Source: Saprospiraceae bacterium (GTDB lineage: Bacteria > Bacteroidota > Bacteroidia > Chitinophagales > Saprospiraceae). From it: 64,000 nt of DNA. Location of the stretch: NCBI GenBank assembly GCA_028285545.1, contig JANQPA010000005.1:1-64000 (forward strand), read 5' to 3'. Both the position numbers and the translations under genes were made by a program. Shown one piece after another: positions 17,892-26,454 of the stretch. How positions within the stretch are numbered: position 1 is the stretch's first letter; each line of letters starts with the position of its first letter. Under the pieces are notes generated by a model. It did not search any database, was not told where the DNA came from, and saw only the letters and a list, made by a program, of their open reading frames with translations.

Positions 17892-18794
17892 TTAGCTGGT
17901 AGGCTTAAGCAATTCCTTTCGTTCTATTTGAGCCAAGGTGGTAAAATAAACATCTTCCAGACTGGCTTTTTCTTGTTTGAATGGGCCAGGTAAGGTGGTT
18001 TCACTAAAAAACTTCACCAAATATTTTCCTCTGCTCACTTTTGAAGAAATCTTAAGCGCCCTGTCGGGGAGATCCATTCTTTCCAGTTCCGACAAGGCAA
18101 CAGAATATATTTTCTCTTCAATTTCACTTACCAAATCCTCGGGGGTTCCTTTTTGCAAAATTTCTCCTTTATTCATAATGGCTAGTTCCTTGCATAAGTC
18201 AGAAACATCTTCTACAATATGAGTGGAGAGAATAACTATTTTGTCTGCTCCCACTCGATTTAAAATGGCGTGAAATCGATTTCGCTCTTCCGGATCCAGG
18301 CCGGCAGTAGGCTCATCTACAATGATAAACCTTGGCTGGCCAATTAAAGCCTGTGCAATTCCAAACCTTTGTTTCATCCCTCCCGAGAAATTACTCACCG
18401 CTCTTTTTCTTACCTCGTAAAGGTTGGTTTGTTCTAATAAATCCTTGACCAATTGTTTCCTTTCTTTCTTATTAGAAATCCCTTTCAAAACAGCAAAATA
18501 ATCGAGTAGATTTTCCGCAGAAACCTTGGGGGGAACTCCAAAATCCTGCGGCAGGTATCCCAATGTTTGCCTTAAACGAGGCTTTTGCCTTAGTACATCG
18601 ATCGTGTCCAGATAGATGGAGCCAGTATCGGGAGCCTGCAGGGTAGCCAGTGTTCTCATCAGAGAAGATTTCCCGGCACCATTTGGTCCCAGAAGTCCAA
18701 AAATCCCCTGCTGGATGTTTAGATTAATTTCTTTAAGTGCCTGTACCCCGTTATGATAAGTCTTGGATAAATTTTCAATACTTAACTCTAACAT
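17892..18794 (-). CDS. ABC transporter ATPase for the M1-fused exporter
   Basis: A 300-residue ATPase of the CcmA/ABC-2 export branch. Walker A is GPNGAGKS at residues 36-43, the signature is FSGGMKQRFGIAQAL, Walker B is FIIVDEP and the switch His is in ILSTHIVEDV. The C-terminal extension (about 225-300, with SLEDVYFTTLAQIE) is typical of ABC-2 exporter ATPases. It is transcribed just ahead of the permease-M1 fusion, with 62 bases between them, so the two make one transporter. Confidence 0.93.
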   Translation of the reverse strand: MLELSIENLSKTYHNGVQALKEINLNIQQGIFGLLGPNGAGKSSLMRTLATLQAPDTGSIYLDTIDVLRQKPRLRQTLGYLPQDFGVPPKVSAENLLDYFAVLKGISNKKERKQLVKDLLEQTNLYEVRKRAVSNFSGGMKQRFGIAQALIGQPRFIIVDEPTAGLDPEERNRFHAILNRVGADKIVILSTHIVEDVSDLCKELAIMNKGEILQKGTPEDLVSEIEEKIYSVALSELERMDLPDRALKISSKVSRGKYLVKFFSETTLPGPFKQEKASLEDVYFTTLAQIERKELLKPTS

Positions 18795-19202
18795 TTTTTT
18801 AGCTATTAATTTTTTTGGTAAAAATGGAGAAAAGTCTCCAATCAGGCGACCGAGTTCATGTATTCGAACTGATTTATGATTTTAGCCTGGGTTCGAGAAA
18901 ATTTAACTTAAGTTCGAATAAATGCTAATTTGCTGAAAATCAAAAAACGAGAGATAAATAGAGACAAATAACTGCCTTCGGCAGTCTGGGAAATAAGTAG
19001 AGACATATAACTTTTTATGTAATTGAATTTCCAGAACTGGATAAGTTAAGCCACAATTTTCCGGATATTTCATATAAATAGTTTATGGATAAGACAATTT
19101 GTCTCCATATATATCAATTTGTCTCAATCTGTCTCTGATCTGGGATCACTTTTTGTGAATAATTTTAGAAAATTTGGGATGAGCCATATTTAACTTCTTA
19201 TG
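18795..19202. repeat. intergenic region with inverted GAGACAAAT words
   Basis: A 408-base gap. GAGACAAAT at 18961-18969 and a near copy AGAGACATATAACT near 18999 on the left are matched by two ATTTGTCTC copies on the right (19097-19105 and 19117-19125). A small hairpin ACTGCC-TTC-GGCAGT sits at 18971-18985. No gene seen. It probably holds the promoter of the ABC operon and the end of the AraC gene's transcript. Confidence 0.55.
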
Positions 19203-20345
19203 TTACAGAGTACTCAGCTGTTGTTTTCGAAATTGGGAAGGAGTTTGTCTGGTAAATTTTCTAAACACCGTATTAAAAGAAGATTTAGAGTTAAATCCAG
19301 ATTCATACATAATTTCCAGGATGGTATGATCTGCGAATTGAGCATTACTAAGCATTTGTTTTGCATACTCAATCCGATATTGATTGACAAAGTCGTAAAA
19401 ATTCTGGTTTAATTGGCTGTTGATCAGAATGGAAAGTTCTCGGCTGCCTATTTTAAGTTTCCTAGCTAATCCATGCAAACTCAAGGTAGAATCAAGAAAT
19501 GGTTTCTCTTCTTCCATAAACTCATATAACCTTTTTAAGAGAGCGGCATCTTCTTTTTTCAATTGACTTCCTTCATTTACCTGCATTTCGCGAGCCAAAA
19601 TTATACCCTCATCGAGTCCCTGGAAAATAGCAGGCTGGCTAAGGGCTTTATAAATGACCCAATTGATAAAAATGAGGTAACATAAATAGATGCCCAGAAG
19701 AGTATATTTATACACTTCTTCCGAGGTAAGTACTTCAACGATGTTTTCTAGGAAGGCTAAAAAAACAATTAACATGAAGACAATGATCAACTGTCCCAGC
19801 CAATCTGCATTGACACGAACCGACTCTGAAAAATTCTCTTTGGCCAGGGCCTGATACCTTCGAACAAGGCGAAAAGTGATAAACAGGTAAAAAATTAATT
19901 GCAGATGAATTAAAATGATAAATCCTGCCAGAATATTAAGATTAATCCCTTCTCCAGTTTGTAATAAAATTAATTTTTCCTGGGCAGGCAGCGAATGATA
20001 GGTAAAAACACTCCAAATAATTAAGCCTGCAAAAGGGAGTAGATGCAATAAATCAAGCAGTTTAAATCTCAATTTTTTATAAACAAGAGATTTTACATAA
20101 AAATATAACAAAGGAGCATTCAGGGCACCCGTTAAATTAATGATGTAGGCTGTCCCGGGATGTTGCAGGTAAAAAGACTCATACAGAAGCGTCTCGAAAA
20201 TATTCAGTCCTAGCAAAAAAAGGAAAAGTGCTAAAAAGCGATTACTTGTATTTCTATGGATGCGTAGGGTCATTAAATAAATCGAAAACAGGCTGGACTG
20301 AAAGAAAAAGAGGATGGCAATGATATGAATTAAGGACAGCTCCAT
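19203..20345 (-). CDS. membrane-anchored AraC-family regulator
   Basis: A 380-residue protein with seven or so predicted membrane helices in residues 1-235 (LIHIIAILFFFQSSLFSIYL, FLALFLFLLGLNIF, LLDLLHLLPFAGLIIW and others). A short cytoplasmic linker leads to a C-terminal AraC DNA-binding domain (about 275-378: LHGLARKLKIGSRELSILIN and FNSKSSFNTVFRKFTRQTPS). This architecture is widespread in Bacteroidota, where the membrane part is thought to sense an unknown signal. It is divergent from the Omp85-like gene at 20508 and may control that or the ABC operon downstream; no operator was identified. Confidence 0.9.
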   Translation of the reverse strand: MELSLIHIIAILFFFQSSLFSIYLMTLRIHRNTSNRFLALFLFLLGLNIFETLLYESFYLQHPGTAYIINLTGALNAPLLYFYVKSLVYKKLRFKLLDLLHLLPFAGLIIWSVFTYHSLPAQEKLILLQTGEGINLNILAGFIILIHLQLIFYLFITFRLVRRYQALAKENFSESVRVNADWLGQLIIVFMLIVFLAFLENIVEVLTSEEVYKYTLLGIYLCYLIFINWVIYKALSQPAIFQGLDEGIILAREMQVNEGSQLKKEDAALLKRLYEFMEEEKPFLDSTLSLHGLARKLKIGSRELSILINSQLNQNFYDFVNQYRIEYAKQMLSNAQFADHTILEIMYESGFNSKSSFNTVFRKFTRQTPSQFRKQQLSTL

Positions 20346-20507
20346 TTGCTTTGGGTGACAATTTTCTTAAGTAATTTAAAGGTAAAGAATTTTGGTAGTT
20401 ATCATTTAGACAATAATGCTTTTTACGAATTAGCTTATAAAATATTATAGCTCTTTAGCACGTATCTTAGAACATAATAGATTAATTAAAACATCAAAGT
20501 CATTTTA

Positions 20508-22280
20508 TTGATATTCTCGAGAGAAATCAAATTTAGCTTAATACTTTTCTTTTGTTGGTTATTCCATGTGCAGGGGATAAGCCAAACTACTTTTCGCCTT
20601 AACTATCAATTTGAAGAAAAAGATGTTCAACTCAAAAAGCAAGATTTAATCACTGAATTTAAGGATACAACTCAATTAAAAATTCACCTTGAATCCCTAG
20701 TTAAGCAATTAAGAATTGACGGGCATTTAGAAGCCTCTTTGGATCAATTAGAAAGAAAAGACAGTCTTCTTTCTGCTGCTTTACATATTGGCCCCAAATA
20801 TGAATGGGCACAACTTTATAATGGAAATATACCTAAGGATTTTTTACCCTCCTCTGTTTTTAAAGCTAAACAATATGACCAAAGAGTCTTCAATTTTGAA
20901 GAGATACAAGATCTGCAAGAATCCATTCTTCAAAAAGCCGAAAGTCAGGGTTATCCATTTGCTAGTGTATTCCTAGACAGTATTAGTATCAATGACAATC
21001 AATTATCAGCAGGTCTTTATATCCAACTCAATAATCCCATTCTCTGGGGGGAGGTAAAGACAGGGGGTGACGCTCCTATTTCTAATACTTACTTAAGCAA
21101 TTATTTGGGTATAAAAAATGGGGAGCCCTATAACCTCCAAAGGCTGCAAAAGATTGAAAAACGTCTTCGTGAACTTCCTTTTTTACAGATAAACAAATCA
21201 CCTGCTGTATTATTCCAAAATCAAACGGCAGATGTTCAATTGGACCTTCGAAAACGCTCAGCAAGTCGCTTCGATTTTATAATTGGCTTTTTGCCCAATA
21301 GCCAGCAGTTGGGTCGCTTTCTTCTGACAGGTTCTTTTGAAGGGGAGTTACAAAATACCTTTGGTCAGGGAGAACGAATATATGCCAAATTTGAGCAGTT
21401 AAGGCCTGAAAGCCAATTGCTGGAGCTGGATTTTAACTTTCCATATCTCTTTAGTCTTCCCTTTGGTGTAGATTTTAGTTTTCAGCTTTACAAGAGAGAC
21501 ACCACTTATATTGATCTCGAACTGGACCTTGGTCTGCAATATTTATTGGAGGGAGGAAATTATTTAAAAGTATTCTGGAGTAATCGCTCTTCTGACCTTC
21601 TGGCAATTAACAACCAGCAATTATTGAACGCCGGTCGGTTACCCAGTCAGTTAGACGTTAGTTATCCGGCTTTCGGTGTAGAATTTTTATGGCAACAGCT
21701 TGATTATCGCTATAATCCTCGAAAGGGCTGGGCCAGCCGTATTAAAGCCAGCGCTGGGACCAAAAAAATTAGCAGAAACAGCGAAATTGAGGATTTGGAG
21801 CTTGGCTTCCTATATGATAGTTTGAATCTGCGCAGCAATCAGTTTAGGTTAGAGTTTGACTTATCGGCTTATTTGCCTTTATTTCGGAGCAGTACCTTAA
21901 AAGCAGCTATCAACAGTCGATGGATTTTTTCTGATGATGAGATTTATTTAAACGAGCAATTTCGTTTGGGTGGGAATAATTTATTACGTGGTTTTGATGA
22001 AGAAATATTTTTTGCTACTCAATATCTTGTAGGGACTTTGGAATATCGCTTATTGATCGGTCCTAATTCTTTTCTATACTTATTTGGTGATTATGGCTGG
22101 TTATCTAATACAACAGCCAATATATCTGAAACGCTTACTCCTTTCGGGTTAGGCTCGGGCATCAGTTTTGAAACGAAGGTGGGGATTTTCGGGATAAGCC
22201 TGGCTGTGGGTGGTCAAAAAGAGGTGCCGTTAGACTTTAGTAGTCCGAAAGTGCATTTTGGGTATGTAAGCCGATTTTAG
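20508..22280 (+). CDS. BamA/TamA-family (Omp85) outer-membrane protein
   Basis: A 590-residue outer-membrane protein. A signal peptide occupies about residues 1-25. About 60-235 contain two or three POTRA-like repeats (LGIKNGEPYNLQRLQKIEKRL is POTRA-like). The barrel (about 245-590) ends in Phe and contains the Omp85 lid motif region FRLGGNNLLRGFDEE (form of the conserved VRGY/F motif). It is much shorter than BamA (about 800 residues with five POTRAs) and has no Skp or lipid A genes beside it, so it is not the essential BamA but a TamA-like or Bacteroidota-specific paralogue. The only start before the signal sequence is TTG at 20508. Confidence 0.8.
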   Translation: MIFSREIKFSLILFFCWLFHVQGISQTTFRLNYQFEEKDVQLKKQDLITEFKDTTQLKIHLESLVKQLRIDGHLEASLDQLERKDSLLSAALHIGPKYEWAQLYNGNIPKDFLPSSVFKAKQYDQRVFNFEEIQDLQESILQKAESQGYPFASVFLDSISINDNQLSAGLYIQLNNPILWGEVKTGGDAPISNTYLSNYLGIKNGEPYNLQRLQKIEKRLRELPFLQINKSPAVLFQNQTADVQLDLRKRSASRFDFIIGFLPNSQQLGRFLLTGSFEGELQNTFGQGERIYAKFEQLRPESQLLELDFNFPYLFSLPFGVDFSFQLYKRDTTYIDLELDLGLQYLLEGGNYLKVFWSNRSSDLLAINNQQLLNAGRLPSQLDVSYPAFGVEFLWQQLDYRYNPRKGWASRIKASAGTKKISRNSEIEDLELGFLYDSLNLRSNQFRLEFDLSAYLPLFRSSTLKAAINSRWIFSDDEIYLNEQFRLGGNNLLRGFDEEIFFATQYLVGTLEYRLLIGPNSFLYLFGDYGWLSNTTANISETLTPFGLGSGISFETKVGIFGISLAVGGQKEVPLDFSSPKVHFGYVSRF

Positions 22281-22320
22281 AATTTGAGGTAGTTTCAGCA
22301 GTGCCATTATGAAGGTATTG

Positions 22321-22450
22321 TGGTTATTTGGGGCTTCTTTTTTGCACGCAAATTTCGCCGATCACGCAGATGTATTTGCGTAATTCGCGAAATCTGCGTG
22401 CGAAAATATCCCTATAATAAAGACCTATTCCTAAAATTTAGTACGGCTCC
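22321..22450. repeat. direct repeat copy A with GCACGC hairpin
   Basis: GCACGCAAATTTCGC at 22344-22358 and GCGAAATCTGCGTGC at 22387-22401 form an imperfect stem, preceded by TTATTTGG and a T-run, and followed by an AT-rich tail ending near TTTAGTACGG. The same arrangement with identical arms recurs in the same orientation at 24130-24250. Confidence 0.8.
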
Positions 22451-22465
22451 TTACCATCTCACATA

Positions 22466-23404
22466 TTAAGGCCTCCATTTAAAGTCAAGCAATTGATACA
22501 AGCGATTATGATACTTCCAAACTCGAAAATACGGCTCCTGCACAGCCCCATACTGCCTTCGGATTTGTTCCACATTTTCCATCATGCTTCCTTCAAAATC
22601 GAAATATTCCACTTCCAATTTTTCTTTTGCAAACTTAATGGCCTCCCAGATCAGAAATATTCCCGAACCACTTTTCCTAAGGTGAGGAGCATCTCCTGAC
22701 AGATGATAATAGGCTCTTTTTTCATCCCAAATTAAAAAAGCTGCTGAGTGCATTTGACCTTGATCATCTACTGCAAAAAATAATCGGACAGCATCCTGTT
22801 CTCGAAGAGTTTGGTAGTGTTTTTCTAGCACATCAAAAGAGTAAGGAATTTTAACGGATTGCCGATCAAAACTCATTTGATTGAGTTCATAAAATTTGGT
22901 AAGTGAGTGATTTGTTTCTATTCTTAACTGAGTTGAAGCCTTTTTAATGTTTCGCTTCATATTGCGATTAAGATCAGCATAAATTTGTTCCAGGCTGTTT
23001 TTTAAATCTATAACATAAGTATATCGGGTAGTGGAATGATATCCCTTCCAATAGAAGGGCAGCCAGTTTTTAATGGCAGGATGAAAATCTTGTTTAAATC
23101 CGTCTAATGAAGGAAGTTTTTCAATTAGCTGTTGATATAATCTGTGTGGATTTTTATGGTTGCGCCCACTTGATGTTAGATAGGGGCCCATCATTTTAAC
23201 AAAAGGAGGCATGATGATGTAATGAAAGCCTGCTTTTTTCTTATGAAAATAAGGTAATGCGGCAAGGATTTCCGTTTCGTTTTCAATCAAAATAACATCC
23301 CACTCTCCTTCTATGCAAACAGCATCCAGGTACCAATCCTTCACAAATATAGGAAGTCCCATTTCTGTCTTGCAAAATTGACGATATTTTTCCTTATTAG
23401 ACAT
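22466..23404 (-). CDS. FemAB/GNAT-like acyltransferase
   Basis: A 312-residue cytoplasmic protein with the GNAT fold of the FemAB-like (Acetyltransf_6) group. The N-terminal part is variable (VKDWYLDAVC, IMPPFVKMMGPYL). The C-terminal GNAT half has NRNMKRNIKKA, FFAVDDQGQMHSAAFLIWDE, AYYHLSGDAP and FDFEGSMMENVEQIRRQYGA, which are typical of the polysaccharide/peptidoglycan-related acyltransferases of Bacteroidota. The substrate is unknown. It starts three bases after the stop of the O-methyltransferase, so the two form an operon, and together they are bracketed by a pair of direct repeats. Confidence 0.8.
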   Translation of the reverse strand: MSNKEKYRQFCKTEMGLPIFVKDWYLDAVCIEGEWDVILIENETEILAALPYFHKKKAGFHYIIMPPFVKMMGPYLTSSGRNHKNPHRLYQQLIEKLPSLDGFKQDFHPAIKNWLPFYWKGYHSTTRYTYVIDLKNSLEQIYADLNRNMKRNIKKASTQLRIETNHSLTKFYELNQMSFDRQSVKIPYSFDVLEKHYQTLREQDAVRLFFAVDDQGQMHSAAFLIWDEKRAYYHLSGDAPHLRKSGSGIFLIWEAIKFAKEKLEVEYFDFEGSMMENVEQIRRQYGAVQEPYFRVWKYHNRLYQLLDFKWRP

Positions 23405-23407
23405 GGA

Positions 23408-24061
23408 TCACCTTTTTACCATCATCATTATTCCATCCCGAATAGGTAAAAGAAGATTTTCGACTCTATAATCATCCTGTATTTTATCATTAAATTTTTT
23501 TATCTCCGCAGTATCCTTATCATATTTTTGATCAATTACTTTTCCACTCCAAAGGACATTGTCTGCCAAAATAATACCACCTGGATTCATCTTTTCAATA
23601 ACCAAATCAAAATGCTGTCTATAATCCATTTTGCCAGCATCAATAAAGGCAAGATCAAATTTAAGATCCAATTGAGGGATAACAGAACTTGCATCTCCTA
23701 TATGTAGTGTTATTTTTTCCTGCCATCCAGCTTTATGGATGTACTTTCTAATGAGGTATTCTAATTCTGGATTAACTTCAATGGTATGCAGAACGCCATC
23801 CAAAGCAAGGCCTTCAGCAAAACATAAGCTTGCATAGCCTGTAAATGTTCCCACTTCAAGAATGGCTTTTGGCTGTTTTAGTTTACTAATCAAAGAAAAA
23901 AAACGTCCCTGAAGATGTCCAGACATCATTTGGGGAGACAGGGTTTTCAGGTGGGTTTCTCGTTCTAATTGATAAAGGATATCTGATTGTGGAGAGCTGT
24001 GATTTTCACAATATTCGAGGAGGGTGGTAAAGTAAGTGTTGATTCTTATGTTGGATTCCAT
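23408..24061 (-). CDS. class I SAM O-methyltransferase (COMT-like)
   Basis: A 217-residue caffeoyl-CoA/catechol O-methyltransferase-family enzyme. Motif I is ILEVGTFTGYASLCFAEGL, followed by the acidic loop IEVNPE, DASSVIPQL, then LAFIDAGKMDY and GGIILADNVLW, the metal- and substrate-binding segment. The metal ligands (Asp in FIDAGK and the Asp-Asn of ADNVLW) are kept. It methylates a vicinal hydroxyl on a small aromatic or similar acceptor. The acetyltransferase gene follows after three bases. The operon is small and no pathway can be assigned from the neighbours. Confidence 0.9.
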   Translation of the reverse strand: MESNIRINTYFTTLLEYCENHSSPQSDILYQLERETHLKTLSPQMMSGHLQGRFFSLISKLKQPKAILEVGTFTGYASLCFAEGLALDGVLHTIEVNPELEYLIRKYIHKAGWQEKITLHIGDASSVIPQLDLKFDLAFIDAGKMDYRQHFDLVIEKMNPGGIILADNVLWSGKVIDQKYDKDTAEIKKFNDKIQDDYRVENLLLPIRDGIMMMVKR

Positions 24062-24129
24062 GGGTTGAAATTAAGGATTCTTTTGGTTTTTTGGTCAGGG
24101 TGTAGCTGTGCAGAATTTTTTGGGTTAAC

Positions 24130-24250
24130 AGTTATTTGGAGTTTTTTTTGGCACGCAAATTTCGCAAATTTCGCGAATATATCTGAGTAATTTGCGAAAT
24201 CTGCGTGCTAAAATCTTCCTAGAATATAAAAGACTCATCCCATAATTTAG
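24130..24250. repeat. direct repeat copy B with GCACGC hairpin
   Basis: GCACGCAAATTTCGC at 24151-24165 and GCGAAATCTGCGTGC at 24194-24208 are identical to the arms of copy A, with related flanks (TTATTTGG plus T-run before, AATTTAGCAC after). The loop differs from copy A. It is on the promoter side of the methyltransferase operon, so the two copies flank the two genes. Confidence 0.8.
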
Positions 24251-24290
24251 CACAACTACACCCAGGACTCTGAACATGGAACCATTCAAA

Positions 24291-24863
24291 CTATGATCTC
24301 AAAAAGTGAACATTTTCCTTAAATAATTTAATCGCTATAGCTATCAGTACAATACCAAAGATCTTTCTTAGCACATTGGCACCATTTTCTCCAAGTTTTT
24401 TTCCCAGCCAATTAGCGCTCCGCAATACCAGGTAAACAATAAGCACATTAATCACAATAGCTGCTCCAATATTAAGAGCTTCATACTTTGCTTTTAAAGC
24501 AAGAATGGTGGTCATCGTTCCGGCGCCTGCGATCAGGGGGAAAGCAATAGGTACGATAGTGCCTGATTTAGAATCGCCACTATCTTTAAATAAAGTTACA
24601 CCCAATACCATTTCAATCCCCAACAATAAAATGATCAGTGCTCCGGCTACTGCAAAAGACTGCACATCTACTCCAAATAAATGAAGAATAGACTCTCCAA
24701 AAAATAAGAAGGCAATCATAATCACTAATGCTATGAAAGAAGCTTTTAAGGCTTCAATTTTCAGTCCCTTTTTCTGTAAATCAATTAAAATAGGAATGGA
24801 TCCCGCAATGTCGATAACAGAAAATAAGATTAGTGTTACAGAGAATAATTCTTTTACGTTCAT
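24291..24863 (-). CDS. MarC/UPF0056-family inner-membrane protein
   Basis: A 190-residue protein with six membrane helices (FSVTLILFSVIDIAGSIPIL, ALIILLLGIEMVLG, IVPIAFPLIAGAGTMTTIL and others). The IDIAGSIP and PIAFPLIAGAGTMT segments are characteristic of MarC. The family was once thought to confer multiple antibiotic resistance, which has not been supported; the transported substrate is unknown. A TTG six codons upstream extends the frame (24881), but ATG at 24863 yields the family's usual start MNVKELFS and is preferred. It follows the TSUP gene, with a terminator-like hairpin between them. Confidence 0.85.
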   Translation of the reverse strand: MNVKELFSVTLILFSVIDIAGSIPILIDLQKKGLKIEALKASFIALVIMIAFLFFGESILHLFGVDVQSFAVAGALIILLLGIEMVLGVTLFKDSGDSKSGTIVPIAFPLIAGAGTMTTILALKAKYEALNIGAAIVINVLIVYLVLRSANWLGKKLGENGANVLRKIFGIVLIAIAIKLFKENVHFLRS

Positions 24864-24886
24864 AGTCGGAAACTTTTTCAATCGTT

Positions 24887-24939
24887 ACAAAAAAAATGAT
24901 GACAGGCCACGGAACTACATTCCTATGACCTGCCATCAT
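24887..24939 (-). terminator. rho-independent terminator after TSUP gene
   Basis: On the minus strand ATGATGGCAGG (complement of 24929-24939) pairs with CCTGTCATCAT (complement of 24896-24906) in an 11-bp stem with one G-U pair, followed directly by a T-run (complement of 24887-24896). The loop holds a second GGAA/TTCC stem. It lies between the TSUP gene and marC and would end the TSUP transcript. Confidence 0.7.
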
Positions 24940-25010
24940 ATAAGAGGTGGCAAATCTATGTTTTTTAAGAATACGGGGCAAGCCCCCTCAAAAAATATTT
25001 TTCTTTTTAA

Positions 25011-25790
25011 TTAAGAGGAAAGATAAAACCATTCATGAAGGTCAAAAAGGGTAAATATGGCTAGAATAACCACCGCCACCAGTATGCGGTGGGCCCATAC
25101 ATCCGCATTTTTGTATTTAGTGGCAAACACAGCTGCGTAGTACCCTCCCAGAGTTTGTCCAACAGCCATAAGAAGACCGATTTTCCAGTCAATCATCCCT
25201 TGCCAGTGAAAAATGAATACAGCAATTAGGGTATAAATTCCGACTACTGGCACTTTAACTGCGTTAGACTCAATGATGCTGTATTTAGCTCCCAACACCA
25301 TAACAGCCAAAAAGAAAACTCCCATCCCCATTTGAATAAAGCCACCATAAAACCCTAATGCTAAGAAGGCAGGCACAACAATCCATAAATTGGGTTTGTC
25401 AGCAGCAGCAGATTGTCGAAGCCACCTTTTGGGTTTGACCAGAATAACAAACAACATGACAATCATTAGGAAGCGAAAAACCTGTACAAATTGATCATTA
25501 CTCACCCTAATGGCCACTATGATTCCAATTACTGCTCCAATAACCGTAAATAAAATATGAGCCCAGCTCTTGGATATATTTAATTTGCCATTTTTGTAAA
25601 AAACGAAAGTACTGGCTACACTTTGTGTAAAAATTCCTACTCGATTGGTACCATTAGCAATATTTCCTGGCAATCCAATTAACTCTGTCAAAATAGTTAA
25701 AGTAATTGCTGAACCATTTCCGGCGAGTGTGTTTATCCCTCCTGCGAAGGCAGCTCCAATTATGGCTATTGCATATATGTACCATTCCAT
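25011..25790 (-). CDS. TauE/SafE-family (TSUP) membrane transporter
   Basis: A 259-residue protein with about eight membrane helices. The N terminus (AIIGAAFAGGINTLAGNGSA and LPGNIANGTNRVGI) carries the family motif around the first and second helices; the second half repeats it (LALGFYGGFIQMGMGVFFL). Family members carry organosulfur, sulfite or organic acid anions outward or inward. No sulfur-metabolism gene is adjacent except cysQ 6 kb away, so the substrate is open. Confidence 0.88.
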   Translation of the reverse strand: MEWYIYAIAIIGAAFAGGINTLAGNGSAITLTILTELIGLPGNIANGTNRVGIFTQSVASTFVFYKNGKLNISKSWAHILFTVIGAVIGIIVAIRVSNDQFVQVFRFLMIVMLFVILVKPKRWLRQSAAADKPNLWIVVPAFLALGFYGGFIQMGMGVFFLAVMVLGAKYSIIESNAVKVPVVGIYTLIAVFIFHWQGMIDWKIGLLMAVGQTLGGYYAAVFATKYKNADVWAHRILVAVVILAIFTLFDLHEWFYLSS

Positions 25791-25794
25791 AGGT

Positions 25795-25947
25795 ATAGTA
25801 GTCTGGTGTTATAGTAGTCTAGTAGTCTGGTGGTCTGGTGGTCAAGTTTACTGTTTTTTAGTTGAATAAGGGGGATAATTCTTGCTTTAATCCCAGAAAA
25901 CTCATCTCTTACCAAATACCCAGTACTCAATACTCATTATCCAGTAC
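25795..25947. repeat. short-period tandem words (AGTCTGGTGG, AGTACTCA)
   Basis: Imperfect runs of GTAGTCTGGTGGTCTGGTGG at about 25800-25845 and ACTCAATACTCATTATCCAGTACTC-like words near 25920-25950. It is an untranslated gap between TSUP and the epimerase gene, of the same low-complexity style as several other gaps in this window. Confidence 0.5.
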
Positions 25948-26349
25948 TCATTTAATACTTTGACAAAATTCTACCAGAACTCCATTAGTAGTTTTGGGAT
26001 GTAAAAAGCAGACAAGTTTATTATCAGCTCCTCTTTTAGGTTCTTCATTCAGAACTTTAAACCCAAGGCTGGAAGCTAATTCCATAGCCACTTTAATATC
26101 ATCAACTTCAAAAGCGACATGATGGATTCCCTCTCTGTTTTTTTCCAAATATTTGGCGATTGCACTATCCGGAGAAGTGGCCTCTAATAATTCTATTTTA
26201 GACTCTCCTATTTGGAAAAAAGAGGTTTTAACATGTTCAGATTCTACCTCCTCGATTTTATAATGAGGTTTGCCAAGAAGTTTTTTAAACAGCTCATTGC
26301 TGGTTTTAAGATCTTTTACGGCAATACCAAGATGTTCCAATCGTATCAT
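25948..26349 (-). CDS. mce: methylmalonyl-CoA epimerase
   Basis: A 133-residue VOC-fold enzyme that interconverts the (R) and (S) forms of methylmalonyl-CoA. LEHLGIAVKDL at residues 4-14 supplies the first metal His, the second is in REGIHHVAFEVDDI, and the conserved GVLVEFCQ Glu lies near the C terminus. Length matches the family. It sits 17 kb from the mutase gene (43479), which uses its (R)-product, so the two enzymes of the propionate/succinate route are on the same stretch but not in an operon. The nearest gene, the RND protein downstream, is unrelated. Confidence 0.9.
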   Translation of the reverse strand: MIRLEHLGIAVKDLKTSNELFKKLLGKPHYKIEEVESEHVKTSFFQIGESKIELLEATSPDSAIAKYLEKNREGIHHVAFEVDDIKVAMELASSLGFKVLNEEPKRGADNKLVCFLHPKTTNGVLVEFCQSIK

Positions 26350-26454
26350 TTGAAAATTAATGTTTGGCTATTTGATTTTTCAATTTGAGTAAAAGTAAGA
26401 AATAAGTTGATAGATTAAGATTTTATGTCTTAACAAACAAAAAACCCAACATTC

